Assembly (NCBI GenBank): GCA_035295745.1
Contig: DATGIL010000015.1
Location: 124,001-188,000 of the forward strand
Reading direction: 5' to 3'
DNA length: 64,000 nucleotides
DNA from: JAIQFL01 sp035295745
GTDB lineage: Bacteria; Acidobacteriota; Terriglobia; Bryobacterales; Bryobacteraceae
Both the position numbers and the translations under genes were made by a program. Of this stretch, positions 9,517 through 18,412 are shown in pieces (position 1 is the first letter of the stretch; every line of letters begins with the position of its first letter). The notes below the pieces were generated by a model. That model searched no databases. It saw only the letters and a list, made by a program, of their open reading frames with translations, and was not told where the DNA came from.

Positions 9517-10253
9517 GCCGCCCGGCGGGATGGTCCCGCCGCGAGTTCGTCGCCTACGGATCGATCCTTGGCTGGCTGCCCTTCTTCCGTCCCAAGAAGA
9601 TCAGCCTCGCGGGAGCCACCTTCCGCATCGTGCGCAACGGACACTCGAAACGGCGCTACCTTCTGATCCACGGCAACGAGGAGACGGCTCGAGAGGTGCT
9701 CTCCCGGCATATGCGGGCGCACCAGGGCATCGGATATGTGATCCAGAACCACACACGGAACGTGAGCATTGAGTCCGGCAATTTAGATCCAAATCGCATG
9801 TTTTCGAGGGCCGGCGCCGAAGCCAACCTGCGCCGTCTCAATCGGGACTGGCAGCCGGAGCGCCTGCAAACGGCGCTGAACTTACTCGATCGGGACCGCG
9901 AGAAGTTGGTGCGCGCTCTGCTTCCGCCTCCCGGCGGACTGCTGATCGCTTTACATAATAATTCTGCCGGATATTCAGTTACCGACGAGGAGCCGATCAG
10001 CGATGCGAAGTCGATTCGCGAGCCGGCGAATCCGCACGCCTTTTTTCTATGTACCGATCCAAACGATTTCCGGCTGCTCTCCGCGTCGGCGTACAACGTG
10101 GTTCTGCAACAGCACGGTCCGCAGCAAGACGATGGATCGCTTTCCCGCTTGGCTGCCGCGCGCGGAGTGCGCTACGTGAATCTGGAAGTAGGCATCGGCA
10201 ATACAGCCCGCCAGCAGGAGATGCTCGACTGGATGGAATGGACACTGCCGTAG
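9513..10253 (+). CDS. Tat-signal-bearing protein of unknown function
   Basis: A 246-residue protein whose N-terminus has a twin-arginine-like motif (WSRREFVAYGSILGWLPFF, residues 7-25), followed by a globular domain. Potential active-site stretches are LLIHGNEETAREVL (about 50-63), the segment ALHNNSAGY and a C-terminal FFLCTDPNDF and NLEVGIGNTARQQEML. The IHGNE and HNN pattern recalls N-formylglutamate-amidohydrolase or zinc-peptidase-like folds, but I cannot assign it firmly. The GTG start at 9513 has GGAGGAG about 9 bases upstream and overlaps the preceding stop, so it is coupled to the small basic gene. Confidence 0.7.
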   Translation: MSRPAGWSRREFVAYGSILGWLPFFRPKKISLAGATFRIVRNGHSKRRYLLIHGNEETAREVLSRHMRAHQGIGYVIQNHTRNVSIESGNLDPNRMFSRAGAEANLRRLNRDWQPERLQTALNLLDRDREKLVRALLPPPGGLLIALHNNSAGYSVTDEEPISDAKSIREPANPHAFFLCTDPNDFRLLSASAYNVVLQQHGPQQDDGSLSRLAAARGVRYVNLEVGIGNTARQQEMLDWMEWTLP

Positions 10254-10467
10254 CAGACGCCCGCTGCTCATCTTGGTGGGTAGAGCTGATCGAGCAGCAC
10301 TTATTGCCTGACAGGAATACGAGCCGCGCGGCAGCAAGCCTTGTCGTACGGTGGAAGCATGTCGGCGCGGGACCCGGTACGCATGCGGCTCACGAGTCTT
10401 GCATTGCTTGCAAAAATAGCGAGCCGGTATGAAGGAGAGAGTACCGGCCCAACCCTTTTCTGCGGCG

Positions 10468-11256
10468 CTACCAAGCGCCTGCCTGGCGCAACGCATTTAC
10501 GAGTTCCTGCATAAGGATCGGGTTCGCGGCCACCAGTAACGGATTCGGCAGAATCAGGGAATCGAGCGCGAGCACCTGGGCTCCGGCCGCTTCGACAATG
10601 GCCGCGCCCGCCGCGATGTCCCATCGCCCCAGGCCGGCTTCGTAGAATCCATCGAGCATTCCCGCGGCTACGGCGCACAAATCGAGCGACGGGCATCCAC
10701 TGCGTCGAAGGTCGCGAACCCGCGGGAGAATGTGACGCAATGCTTCGGCTTGGCGGATCCGCACCTCCGGAATCGGCAGGAATCCCGTGCCGATCAGTGC
10801 CTGCGCCAGTGCCGTCGCAGAGCCCGCGTGGATCGGCTCTCCATCGCAGTGCGCGCCGCGGCCCACGACGCCCGAGTATACGCGATCGTGGTACGTGTCG
10901 CAGACGACGCCGAGCGAGCGCTTTCCCTCGATCTCCACGCCGACGGCGACGCTGTGGTTCATGTAACCGTGAACGAAGTTGGTGGTGCCGTCTAAAGGAT
11001 CGAGAATCCAGCAAACGCCCGATCTTCCCGAGATGAACGAGCCTTCTTCGCCGACAATGGCATCGTCAGGGCGCGCCCGGGAAATCGTGGAGACGAGTTG
11101 CCGCTCCGCTTCCCGGTCTACGTCCGTGACCAGGTTCATGGGAGAGCCTTTTTCAGCGCTGAGAGTCCGGCCGGGCGCGGCGCGACGGTGAACCGTGGCG
11201 GCCGCGCTTGCCGCTTCCAGGGCGAGATCGAGCAGCTTCGATAGGTCGGGTTCCAT
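10468..11256 (-). CDS. suhB: inositol monophosphatase family protein (SuhB-like)
   Basis: A 262-residue Mg2+-dependent sugar or inositol phosphatase. The metal-binding signatures are all present: GEEGS (about residue 69), the central DPLDGTTNFVHG (about 86-97) and the C-terminal WDIAAGAAIVEAAG. The order and spacing match IMPase/SuhB; homologues also include fructose-1,6-bisphosphatase-like and PAP-phosphatase-like members, so substrate is unconfirmed. It is divergent from the helicase gene, with an 83-bp shared promoter region at 11257-11339. Confidence 0.88.
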   Translation of the reverse strand: MEPDLSKLLDLALEAASAAATVHRRAAPGRTLSAEKGSPMNLVTDVDREAERQLVSTISRARPDDAIVGEEGSFISGRSGVCWILDPLDGTTNFVHGYMNHSVAVGVEIEGKRSLGVVCDTYHDRVYSGVVGRGAHCDGEPIHAGSATALAQALIGTGFLPIPEVRIRQAEALRHILPRVRDLRRSGCPSLDLCAVAAGMLDGFYEAGLGRWDIAAGAAIVEAAGAQVLALDSLILPNPLLVAANPILMQELVNALRQAGAW

Positions 11257-11339
11257 GCCTGACCATTATCGGCAGAAAGTCCGTTACGTCCGAATACACC
11301 CTGCGATAGAATGGAAACATAACCTCCCCTGGATGTTAG

Positions 11340-14300
11340 ATGAAGCTGGCGTCCGTACTATCCCTAAGTTTTGACGAGGGCGTTCGGTCTCGCGGCGCGA
11401 GTTATTTCCGTTCGGGCGCTGTCCAGATTCGCAGCGGCTCAGAAGCCGAAGTGGATGCTCGTGTGCGTGGCACGCGCGTTTATGACGTAGCCATCACCTG
11501 GGACGGCCGCCTGATGACCCTGTTCTGCGATTGCCCGCATTTCGCCCAGGGAGCGCCCTGCAAACACCTCTGGGCGACGATTCTTGCATCGGATGCCAAG
11601 GACTACATCGGCAGCACGATCACGCGATTCGATCCGCGATCGATCTTCTTTGACTATCCCGACCCCGGTACCAATACAGATGAGGACGACGAGCGATCGC
11701 CCACCCGCCACTTTCTGCCGATTCCGGCTCCAGCCAAGCCGCAGCCGCCGTCGCCACCCCTCTTCCGGCCGCCTGCTCCGAGGCCGGCGCCCCAGATCCC
11801 TCCGCCGCCGGCGCCGAGGCCTGTTCCGAGGCCTCAATTGGTTCCACCTCCCGTTAGCAGGCCCACGCCTCCGCCCCAGCCGCCGGCAGTCCACCAGTCC
11901 TCGTGGCGCCAGAAGTTGCTGGAAATCGGTCCAACACGTCCGGTCACCGGCGATCATTGGCCCGCTACCCGCGAACTGCTCTACCAGGTGAACGTCGCGG
12001 AGAGCGCGGCACGCCATGCGGTAGTCCTGAACCTGGTGGCACGCGACCCGCGACGAGGCGGCGGATGGAAAATGCTGGGAGCACCCCGGTTGACTCGCGG
12101 CGGCATCCAGCTTCTGCCGGACACGAACGACCGCCACATTCTCGGCCTGCTGTCGGGATGCGCCAATCACTACGACTATTCGTCGAGCCCTTATCAATCC
12201 GTGCCAGGCGCATGCCGCCTGAACGACACCTTCGCGGCCGCGGTCATGCCCGACATCGCGAAAACCGGACGGTGCGTGCTGCTGCATCCGCCCCGCCACT
12301 CGGCCGATGAGTTTCCGCTGGTTTGGGACGACGGCGAGCCTTGGCAATTTGAACTGCGTTTGATCCGTCCCGCCGAGGGGCGCTATGCCATCACGGGATG
12401 GTTTCGCCGCGGCGAGCAGGAAATGGATATCGCGACCCCCGTGTTGCTGACCGGTAATTTGGTGTTCACGCACGATCGAATCTCACGGCTTGAGGATGGC
12501 ACGCCTTGGGAGTGGGTCCATGCGCTGCGCGAAACGCGGCGGATTGAAGCGCCGGAAGCCGAGATCGAGCCGCTCATTGTGGCTCTGATCGAGCATCCGC
12601 TGGCCGTGCGCCTGCGCCTTCCGGAGGAGTTGCGATTCGAAGAGGTACGGATCGAGCCCCGTCCTCGTCTGACTATCCGGGCGGAGCAGCGTTATGGCTG
12701 GGACCGCGAGCGAATGCGCGCGGACCTCTCGTTCGACTACGGCGGGCAACACGTACAGGAGCATCACACAGCCCGCGGCATTTACGATGCGCAGTCGCGG
12801 CGTTACCTGGTGCGCGACCGCGCCAAAGAGCATGCCGCCAAGGTGCAACTGCTGCATCTTGGAGTGACGGAAGCGGCTCCGGATTGGCAGCACGAGACCC
12901 CCTCGATGCGTCTCTCTCCCAAGCAGGTGCCCGCCGTGGTGCGCGCGTGTCTCGAAGCCGGGTGGCACATCGAAGCGGATGGCAAGACGTTTCGACGGCC
13001 GGGCCAGGTGCAGGTGCGCGTCGCCTCGGGGGTGGACTGGTTTGAGCTTCACGGAGAGGTGCAATACGGCTCCTCGACGGCGCGGCTTCCCGCCCTGCTG
13101 GCGGCCTTGCGGCGCGGCGAAAACATGGTGCTGCTGGACGACGGCACGTACGGATTGCTCCCAGAAGAATGGCTCAAGCAGTTCGGATCGTTTGCCGGAT
13201 TGGGCACCGTGGAAGAAAATCACCTGCGCTTCCGTCGCAATCAGACGGGTGTCCTGGATGCGCTGCTCGCCGCGCAGCCCGGAGCCAATTGCGACGAGAC
13301 GTTCGCCCGGGTTAGGGACGAACTACGCAACTTCGCAGGCATCGGAGCGGGGGAGCAGCCCGCCAGCTTTGTCGGGCAGTTGCGGGAGTATCAGCGGGAA
13401 GGCCTCGGCTGGATGGAGTTCCTGCGGCGCTTCGGTTTCGGCGGCTGTCTCGCCGACGACATGGGGGTCGGTAAGACGGCGCAGGTACTGGCGCAGTTGG
13501 AATCGCGCCGCGCTCTACTGGCAGCCAAGCGGAAGGACGTAAAGGGTGATGCGCCCTGCGGCCCGTCGCTAGTGGTGGTTCCCAAGTCGCTGGTATTCAA
13601 CTGGAAGCAGGAAGCGGCGCGATTCACACCGGAGCTTCGCGTCCTGGACCATACCGGGTCAGCGCGCGACTTTGCGGAATTCAGCGATTACGACGTGATT
13701 CTAACCACCTACGGAACGTTGCGACGCGATGCCGCCGAGTTCAAGGACATCGAATTCGATTACATCGTGTTAGACGAGGCACAGGCGATCAAAAATGCCA
13801 CTACCGAGTCTGCCAAATCAGCCCGCCTTTTGCGGGGGCGGAATCGCCTCGCGCTGAGCGGCACGCCGGTCGAGAATCATCTCGGTGAACTTTGGAGCAT
13901 CTTCGAATTCCTCAATCCGGGCATGCTGGGAGCGGCGAGCGTGCTTAAGCTGGCGGGTGCGGGCGGCCGGAATCCCAGCGAAGAGACCAGGCAGTTACTG
14001 GCGCATGCGCTTCGACCTTTCATTTTGCGCCGTACCAAGGAGCAGGTGGCAAAGGAGCTTCCGCCCAAGTCCGAGCAGACCATCTTCTGCGAGTTGGAGC
14101 CTCCGCAGCGCAAACTATACAACGAACTGCGAGCGCACTACCGGAACACTCTGTTGACTTCGGCGACGGAGAAGGCGTGGGGAAAATCGAAGATCCAGGT
14201 GTTGGAGGCACTATTGCGGCTTCGCCAGGCTTCCTGCCACCCCGGCCTGCTGGATCCGAAGCGGCGGGGGGATCCAAGTGCCAAGCTCGACATGTTGATC

Positions 14301-14783
14301 GACCGCCTGACAGAAATTGTGGCTGAGGGGCATAAGGCTCTGGTTTTTTCGCAGTTCACAAGCTTCCTGGCCATCGTGCGGGAGCGTCTTGACCAGGCGG
14401 AGCTGACCTACGAATACCTGGACGGGGCGACTACCGACCGGCAAAAGCATGTGGAGCACTTCCAAAACGACCCGGGGTGCGGGCTGTTCCTGATCAGTCT
14501 GAAAGCCGGCGGATTAGGACTAAATCTCACGGCTGCGGAGTACGTCTTCCTGCTTGATCCCTGGTGGAACCCCGCGGTCGAGGCCCAGGCAGTCGACCGC
14601 GCGCATCGCATCGGACAGACGAATCAGGTGTTTGCGTACCGGCTGATTGCCCGCGATACCGTCGAGGAGAAAGTCCTGCAACTGCAGAATTCTAAACGGG
14701 AATTGGCAGCCGCCATCATCGGCGAGGACAACAGTCTGATCCGGGACCTGCAGCGCGAAGATTTGGAGATGCTGCTCTCATAA
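11340..14783 (+). CDS. SWIM-domain SNF2-family helicase/ATPase
   Basis: A 1147-residue protein of the bacterial RapA/HepA-like SNF2 group. It begins with a SWIM zinc finger (Cys63, Cys65, Cys74, His76 in CDCPHFAQGAPCKH), followed by a long Pro-rich linker at about 125-185 (many PPxP repeats). A middle region of about 400 residues leads into a SNF2 ATPase: motif I DDMGVGKTAQ at about 709, DEAQ at about 812 and LSGTPVENHLGELWSI. The helicase C domain ends in the SNF2 hallmark AVDRAHRIGQ at about 1084. Such proteins remodel DNA-protein or RNA polymerase complexes; the exact role in bacteria is unsettled. It is single-gene and divergent from the phosphatase gene. Confidence 0.95.
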   Translation: MKLASVLSLSFDEGVRSRGASYFRSGAVQIRSGSEAEVDARVRGTRVYDVAITWDGRLMTLFCDCPHFAQGAPCKHLWATILASDAKDYIGSTITRFDPRSIFFDYPDPGTNTDEDDERSPTRHFLPIPAPAKPQPPSPPLFRPPAPRPAPQIPPPPAPRPVPRPQLVPPPVSRPTPPPQPPAVHQSSWRQKLLEIGPTRPVTGDHWPATRELLYQVNVAESAARHAVVLNLVARDPRRGGGWKMLGAPRLTRGGIQLLPDTNDRHILGLLSGCANHYDYSSSPYQSVPGACRLNDTFAAAVMPDIAKTGRCVLLHPPRHSADEFPLVWDDGEPWQFELRLIRPAEGRYAITGWFRRGEQEMDIATPVLLTGNLVFTHDRISRLEDGTPWEWVHALRETRRIEAPEAEIEPLIVALIEHPLAVRLRLPEELRFEEVRIEPRPRLTIRAEQRYGWDRERMRADLSFDYGGQHVQEHHTARGIYDAQSRRYLVRDRAKEHAAKVQLLHLGVTEAAPDWQHETPSMRLSPKQVPAVVRACLEAGWHIEADGKTFRRPGQVQVRVASGVDWFELHGEVQYGSSTARLPALLAALRRGENMVLLDDGTYGLLPEEWLKQFGSFAGLGTVEENHLRFRRNQTGVLDALLAAQPGANCDETFARVRDELRNFAGIGAGEQPASFVGQLREYQREGLGWMEFLRRFGFGGCLADDMGVGKTAQVLAQLESRRALLAAKRKDVKGDAPCGPSLVVVPKSLVFNWKQEAARFTPELRVLDHTGSARDFAEFSDYDVILTTYGTLRRDAAEFKDIEFDYIVLDEAQAIKNATTESAKSARLLRGRNRLALSGTPVENHLGELWSIFEFLNPGMLGAASVLKLAGAGGRNPSEETRQLLAHALRPFILRRTKEQVAKELPPKSEQTIFCELEPPQRKLYNELRAHYRNTLLTSATEKAWGKSKIQVLEALLRLRQASCHPGLLDPKRRGDPSAKLDMLIDRLTEIVAEGHKALVFSQFTSFLAIVRERLDQAELTYEYLDGATTDRQKHVEHFQNDPGCGLFLISLKAGGLGLNLTAAEYVFLLDPWWNPAVEAQAVDRAHRIGQTNQVFAYRLIARDTVEEKVLQLQNSKRELAAAIIGEDNSLIRDLQREDLEMLLS

Positions 14784-15001
14784 CGGCCTTCCGTGAGCAG
14801 TTCTCAGAAAAATCCTGAACGAAATCTGGTACTGAGGTGTGGCATAAAGCACCACCGTGCTAAAATTAAATCAAATTACCTTGACGGGCCACAGGTAGGA
14901 TGTGGAAAATGTCAAATAGTTCGGTAACTCCGGCCGGGCTGTTCGACTTTTGCTCTGGCGCAACTTCCACCGCAGCCACCATGACGGTGCGCTCCATTTC
15001 T

Positions 15002-16228
15002 ATGAACAGGTTACAGGTGTCCTCAGTGTCTTTCCCCATTCGTATCGCACTCATACTTTCATTGGCCGCCAGCATTTCTTTTGGCGCGACCACCCCGACG
15101 AAGAAACGCAAGTACCATACCACGGTGACCCACAAATCGGTGGTTGCCGTTACTCCAGCGGTGGCTCATAGTGCTGTCTCGCACAGCGCCGTGGTTCGAA
15201 AAGCCAGCCTCACGACGACCAGAACCGGGACGCCGACGGCACCGATAATCGCGGGAGGGCCCTGGACGGAGCCAACTTACGCAGATTCGACCGTGGGTGA
15301 CAACATCGATGGCGAAGATCTCGATGTGCGCCGAGCGGCGGTGGAAGCCTTGGGATCGTTCAACGGATCGGTGGTAGTGGCAGATCCGAGCACCGGCCGG
15401 ATTTTGACCATGGTGAACCAGAAGGTCGCCCTGGGCACCGGCTTCCAGCCCTGCTCGACGGTCAAGGTTTCGGTAGCCCTGGCCGGGCTGAGCGAGAAGA
15501 CCATACAGCCTGCGAATAAGATGCGCGTCGGAGCCATGAAAATGGACCTGACCTACGCACTCGCGCACTCCAACAATCTGTACTTTGCCACCTTGGGGGA
15601 AAAGCTGGGATTTGAGAAGGTTAGCTACTACGCCCACCTCTTTGGCTACGGCGAGAAGGCCGGGCTGAACATACCGGGCGAGCAGCCGGGGCGGTATCCT
15701 GTGGCGCCTCCCCACAACGGCGGCGTGGGGATGCTGACCAGCTTCGGGGAAGAGATTTCGCAGACGCCGCTGCAACTGGCAGCGCTCATGAGTGCAATTG
15801 CCAATGGCGGCACGCTCTACTATCTGCAGTATCCGCGCAACCAGGCGGACGTCGCGTCATTCGTTCCGCGGGTGAAGCGGCGGCTCGACATCGACGGCCT
15901 GATTCCCGAGATCAAACCCGGGATGCGTGCCGCAGTGGAATTTGGTACCGCGCACCGCGCGCGCGACGACGGCGCCATCGCCGGCAAGACGGGCACGTGC
16001 AGCGAGAATCACACGCACCTGGGCTGGTTCGGATCTTTCAATGACGATGGTCCGCGGAAACTGGTGGTAGTGGTCCTGTTGACGGGCGGCAGGCCCGCGA
16101 TCGGTCCGCTGGCGGCTGGAATTGCGGGCGACGTCTATCGCCGATTGGGAGAGAAGAATTACTTCTCCAGGGCGTCGATGATGACTCCGGCGGCTCTGAT
16201 CTCGAGTCAGATCTGCTGCCGGCAGTAG
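15002..16228 (+). CDS. penicillin-binding transpeptidase-domain protein
   Basis: A 408-residue exported protein: signal or anchor at about residues 10-27, a low-complexity Thr/Val/Ala stretch, then a serine transpeptidase domain. The active-site triad motifs are SxxK (Ser152-Thr-Val-Lys155), SxN (Ser190-Asn-Asn) and KTGT (Lys329). It lacks the N-terminal dimerisation domain of class B PBPs, so it resembles the transpeptidase half of PBP2/3 or class D-like enzymes. The start is uncertain: the frame is open from ATG 14900, but ATG 15002 gives a normal signal peptide directly. A likely role is peptidoglycan cross-linking or beta-lactam sensing. Confidence 0.85.
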   Translation: MNRLQVSSVSFPIRIALILSLAASISFGATTPTKKRKYHTTVTHKSVVAVTPAVAHSAVSHSAVVRKASLTTTRTGTPTAPIIAGGPWTEPTYADSTVGDNIDGEDLDVRRAAVEALGSFNGSVVVADPSTGRILTMVNQKVALGTGFQPCSTVKVSVALAGLSEKTIQPANKMRVGAMKMDLTYALAHSNNLYFATLGEKLGFEKVSYYAHLFGYGEKAGLNIPGEQPGRYPVAPPHNGGVGMLTSFGEEISQTPLQLAALMSAIANGGTLYYLQYPRNQADVASFVPRVKRRLDIDGLIPEIKPGMRAAVEFGTAHRARDDGAIAGKTGTCSENHTHLGWFGSFNDDGPRKLVVVVLLTGGRPAIGPLAAGIAGDVYRRLGEKNYFSRASMMTPAALISSQICCRQ

Positions 16229-16398
16229 TGGGTGGACGCGCTGAGTGGTCTAAACGCTTCCCCATGGAAGTCGAGGAACCACGCGGGTCCACGCCAGTTC
16301 GATGTGATCATTGAGCGTGATGCGGAAGGCTGCTAGCTAACCGCGCACCGAACTCATCCCGGTAGGCGAACTAGCGGAGTTGCTGTTCAAAAGGTAGC

Positions 16399-16809
16399 CT
16401 ACAAGTGATAGAGCATCAAATACACCACCACGCCCGTCACGCTGACGTATAGCCAGATAGGAAATGTCCAGCGAGCGATCTGGCGATGCTTGTCGTATCG
16501 GCCTGCGAGGCCGCGCCGCAGCGTGAGGATCGCCAGCACGGGCACGGTCGCAGCCAGCACGGTGTGCGTTCCCAGGATGCTCAGGTAAATCGTGCGGAGC
16601 GCGCCCTCGTGCTGGAAGTGTACGCTTCCCACCTGCACGTGATAGACGATGTAGCAGACCAAAAAGAGGCACGACGTCACAAAGGCGGCTGTCATCACTT
16701 TGCGGTGCGTCTGGATCTGTTTTCTGCGAATCAGCCGATAGCCGCAGATCAAAAGGATCGCCGCCGTGGCATTCAGCACGGCATTAACGGTCGGTAACAC
16801 CGGGGTCAT
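16399..16809 (-). CDS. DUF420 membrane protein (CtaM-like oxidase assembly factor)
   Basis: A 136-residue protein with four hydrophobic helices and conserved His residues (HRKVMTAAF, YHVQVGSVHF, GTHTVLA, YDKHRQIARWTFPIWLYVSVTGVVVYLMLY). The pattern is that of DUF420, the family containing YozB/CtaM, needed for assembly of haem-copper oxidases. It is the last gene of the respiratory operon, and its ATG overlaps the stop of the Sco gene (ATGA, 16806-16809). Confidence 0.85.
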   Translation of the reverse strand: MTPVLPTVNAVLNATAAILLICGYRLIRRKQIQTHRKVMTAAFVTSCLFLVCYIVYHVQVGSVHFQHEGALRTIYLSILGTHTVLAATVPVLAILTLRRGLAGRYDKHRQIARWTFPIWLYVSVTGVVVYLMLYHL

Positions 16810-17552
16810 GAGGGATATCGTTCCAATTGGCGGATGTCGTGGAGCAACCGTTTCAGTACGCCATCCTCCGAGCTGATGTAATAGGACCGGATGCGCCGCT
16901 TCTGGTCGACCAGCGCAAAACGGGTGCTGTGGGTCATGCTGCCGTCCACGGCGTTCAGCTTGAATCCTTTGAGAGCCAGATCGTTCAGGTTGGACTGCTC
17001 ACCCGTCAGGAAGCACCAGCGGTCCGGGTCCGGCTTGAAGTGCTTCGCGTAGGCTGCGAGCACAGCGGGCGTGTCGTGCGCCGGGTCCACCGTGAATGAG
17101 ACGAGCTTGACGTCTGGCATCTCGGCGGTCAGCGTCTGCAACTGGTGCATCTGACTGCTCATCATCGGGCACGGGCCATCGCACGTCGTGTAGATGAAGT
17201 CGGCCACCCAAACGTGCCCGGTCAGCGACTTGCTGTCGAAGGTCTGCCCGCTTTCGGAGGTGAGTTGAAATTCCGGAATCTCGCCCATGATCTCGAGGGG
17301 CTTCGGCCTTAGACAAGAAGAGAGGAGAATCGCGAGGACTACCGTGGCGCAAACACTTCTGTTTGCCGTCTCGACACTCCTGTCGAGACTTTTCGGGGGG
17401 CCACCAGGTTCTCGGGAAGAGCAGGTTAGTGAACTGCTCCCCTGCTGATCTCGAGACTCATCGTGTATTTCAGACTCAGTGGAAAGCCGAAAAGCGTCGA
17501 GAGGAGTCTCGACACGGCAAACAGGAGTGGTATTGGGCTGCTTCGCCGCCAT
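16806..17552 (-). CDS. SCO1/SenC-type copper chaperone with an aberrant 5' end
   Basis: The thioredoxin-fold Sco domain is intact: the CxxxC copper motif (TTCDGPC), the conserved His in MTHSTRFALVD, and the SFTVDPAHDTP strand. Sco delivers copper to the CuA site of cytochrome oxidase. Upstream of the domain the frame contains a lipobox (VVLAILLSSC), but no ATG, GTG or TTG lies between it and the repeat element at 17344-17530. The only in-frame starts are ATG at 17552, which forces translation through the whole repeat, and an internal ATG at 17288 that would lose the export signal. The original start codon has probably been displaced by the repeat. The domain call is strong; the start is not. 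Confidence 0.8.
   Translation of the reverse strand: MAAKQPNTTPVCRVETPLDAFRLSTESEIHDESRDQQGSSSLTCSSREPGGPPKSLDRSVETANRSVCATVVLAILLSSCLRPKPLEIMGEIPEFQLTSESGQTFDSKSLTGHVWVADFIYTTCDGPCPMMSSQMHQLQTLTAEMPDVKLVSFTVDPAHDTPAVLAAYAKHFKPDPDRWCFLTGEQSNLNDLALKGFKLNAVDGSMTHSTRFALVDQKRRIRSYYISSEDGVLKRLLHDIRQLERYPS
17344..17530. repeat. palindromic repeat pair (family A), copy 1
   Basis: Left half starts at GTGGCGCAAACAC (17344); the right half is its imperfect inverted copy (CGAAAAGCGTCGAG at 17488 to about 17530). Each half contains two nested short palindromes (CAAACAC..TGTTTG and GTCTCGACA..TGTCGAGAC). It overlaps the 5' region of the sco gene. Related copies lie at 20597-20762, 30684-31030 and 36258-36432. 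Confidence 0.85.
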
Positions 17553-17671
17553 GGATTCCGATGAAAGCGGCGCGTTCGCCAGGCAGATCGGCTCGGCCAT
17601 GGTGACACGGCGCGAACCCCCAACCCCTAACCCCCAACCCCTGCTTTCAAGGGTGTTTGCGCCACGCCTGC

Positions 17672-18412
17672 TCATGCGGCGCTTCTCGTGGCCTTCTGGG
17701 CGGCCAACATGCCGCAGGCCAGTACCAGACCCAGACCCATCGCGAGCGTGATCACAAAGCTCATCATCGGGCCCGGATCGGCAGTGCCCAGATGCAGCGT
17801 GTAGTTCAATAACGAGATCGAATAGGTCAGCGGATTGACGCGCATGATCGCACGAATCACTCCATGCGCCGTCGCCATCGTGAAGAGCGAGCCGGACACC
17901 ATCCACATCGGCAGGAGCAGCAGGTTCATGATCGCGTGGAAGCCGGCCGTCGAGTTCATCTTCCAGGCAATGACGAATCCGAGGCCGGTAAGCGTGAATG
18001 AGATCAGGAAAATCACACCGGCGATTGGTATCAGTTCGAGTGGGTGGATGCTCACGCCGGCCAGCGGCGCGAACGCCAGAAAGATCAGGCCCTGAATCCA
18101 CGCCAGCGTTGCCGAGCCCATGATTTTGCCGAGAACCAGGCTGGTGCGCGGAGCCGGAGAGACCAGCATCGACAGCAGGAATCCCTCGCGTCGATCTTCA
18201 ATGATGGTAATAGTGGAAAAGATGGCCGAGAACATCACGGTCAAGACCAGCGCGCCCGAGTAGAAGCGCCCCAGGTCGTTGGAACCGAGGCCGATGACCA
18301 GCCAGAAAATCAGCGGAGAGGCCACCACCCCCATCACACGGCTCTTCTGGCGCCAGAAGCGCACCAGTTCGCGCTGCCAAAGGGTCACAGCGGGTAAGAT
18401 AAAACTACTCAA
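17672..18412 (-). CDS. ABC-2 family transporter permease
   Basis: A 246-residue protein with six hydrophobic helices typical of ABC2_membrane permeases (SPLIFWLVIGLG, LTVMFSAIFSTITIIEDRREGFL, GVIFLISFTLTGLGFVIAWKM, PLTYSISLLNYTLH). The EDRREGF amphipathic segment is the expected coupling region. I choose TTG at 18412 as start because it overlaps the end of the ATPase gene by 8 bp; the frame opens to 18478, but that lies within the ATPase. Located between haem A biosynthesis genes and sco, it may export something needed for oxidase assembly, as NosFY-type transporters do. Substrate unknown. Confidence 0.82.
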   Translation of the reverse strand: MSSFILPAVTLWQRELVRFWRQKSRVMGVVASPLIFWLVIGLGSNDLGRFYSGALVLTVMFSAIFSTITIIEDRREGFLLSMLVSPAPRTSLVLGKIMGSATLAWIQGLIFLAFAPLAGVSIHPLELIPIAGVIFLISFTLTGLGFVIAWKMNSTAGFHAIMNLLLLPMWMVSGSLFTMATAHGVIRAIMRVNPLTYSISLLNYTLHLGTADPGPMMSFVITLAMGLGLVLACGMLAAQKATRSAA

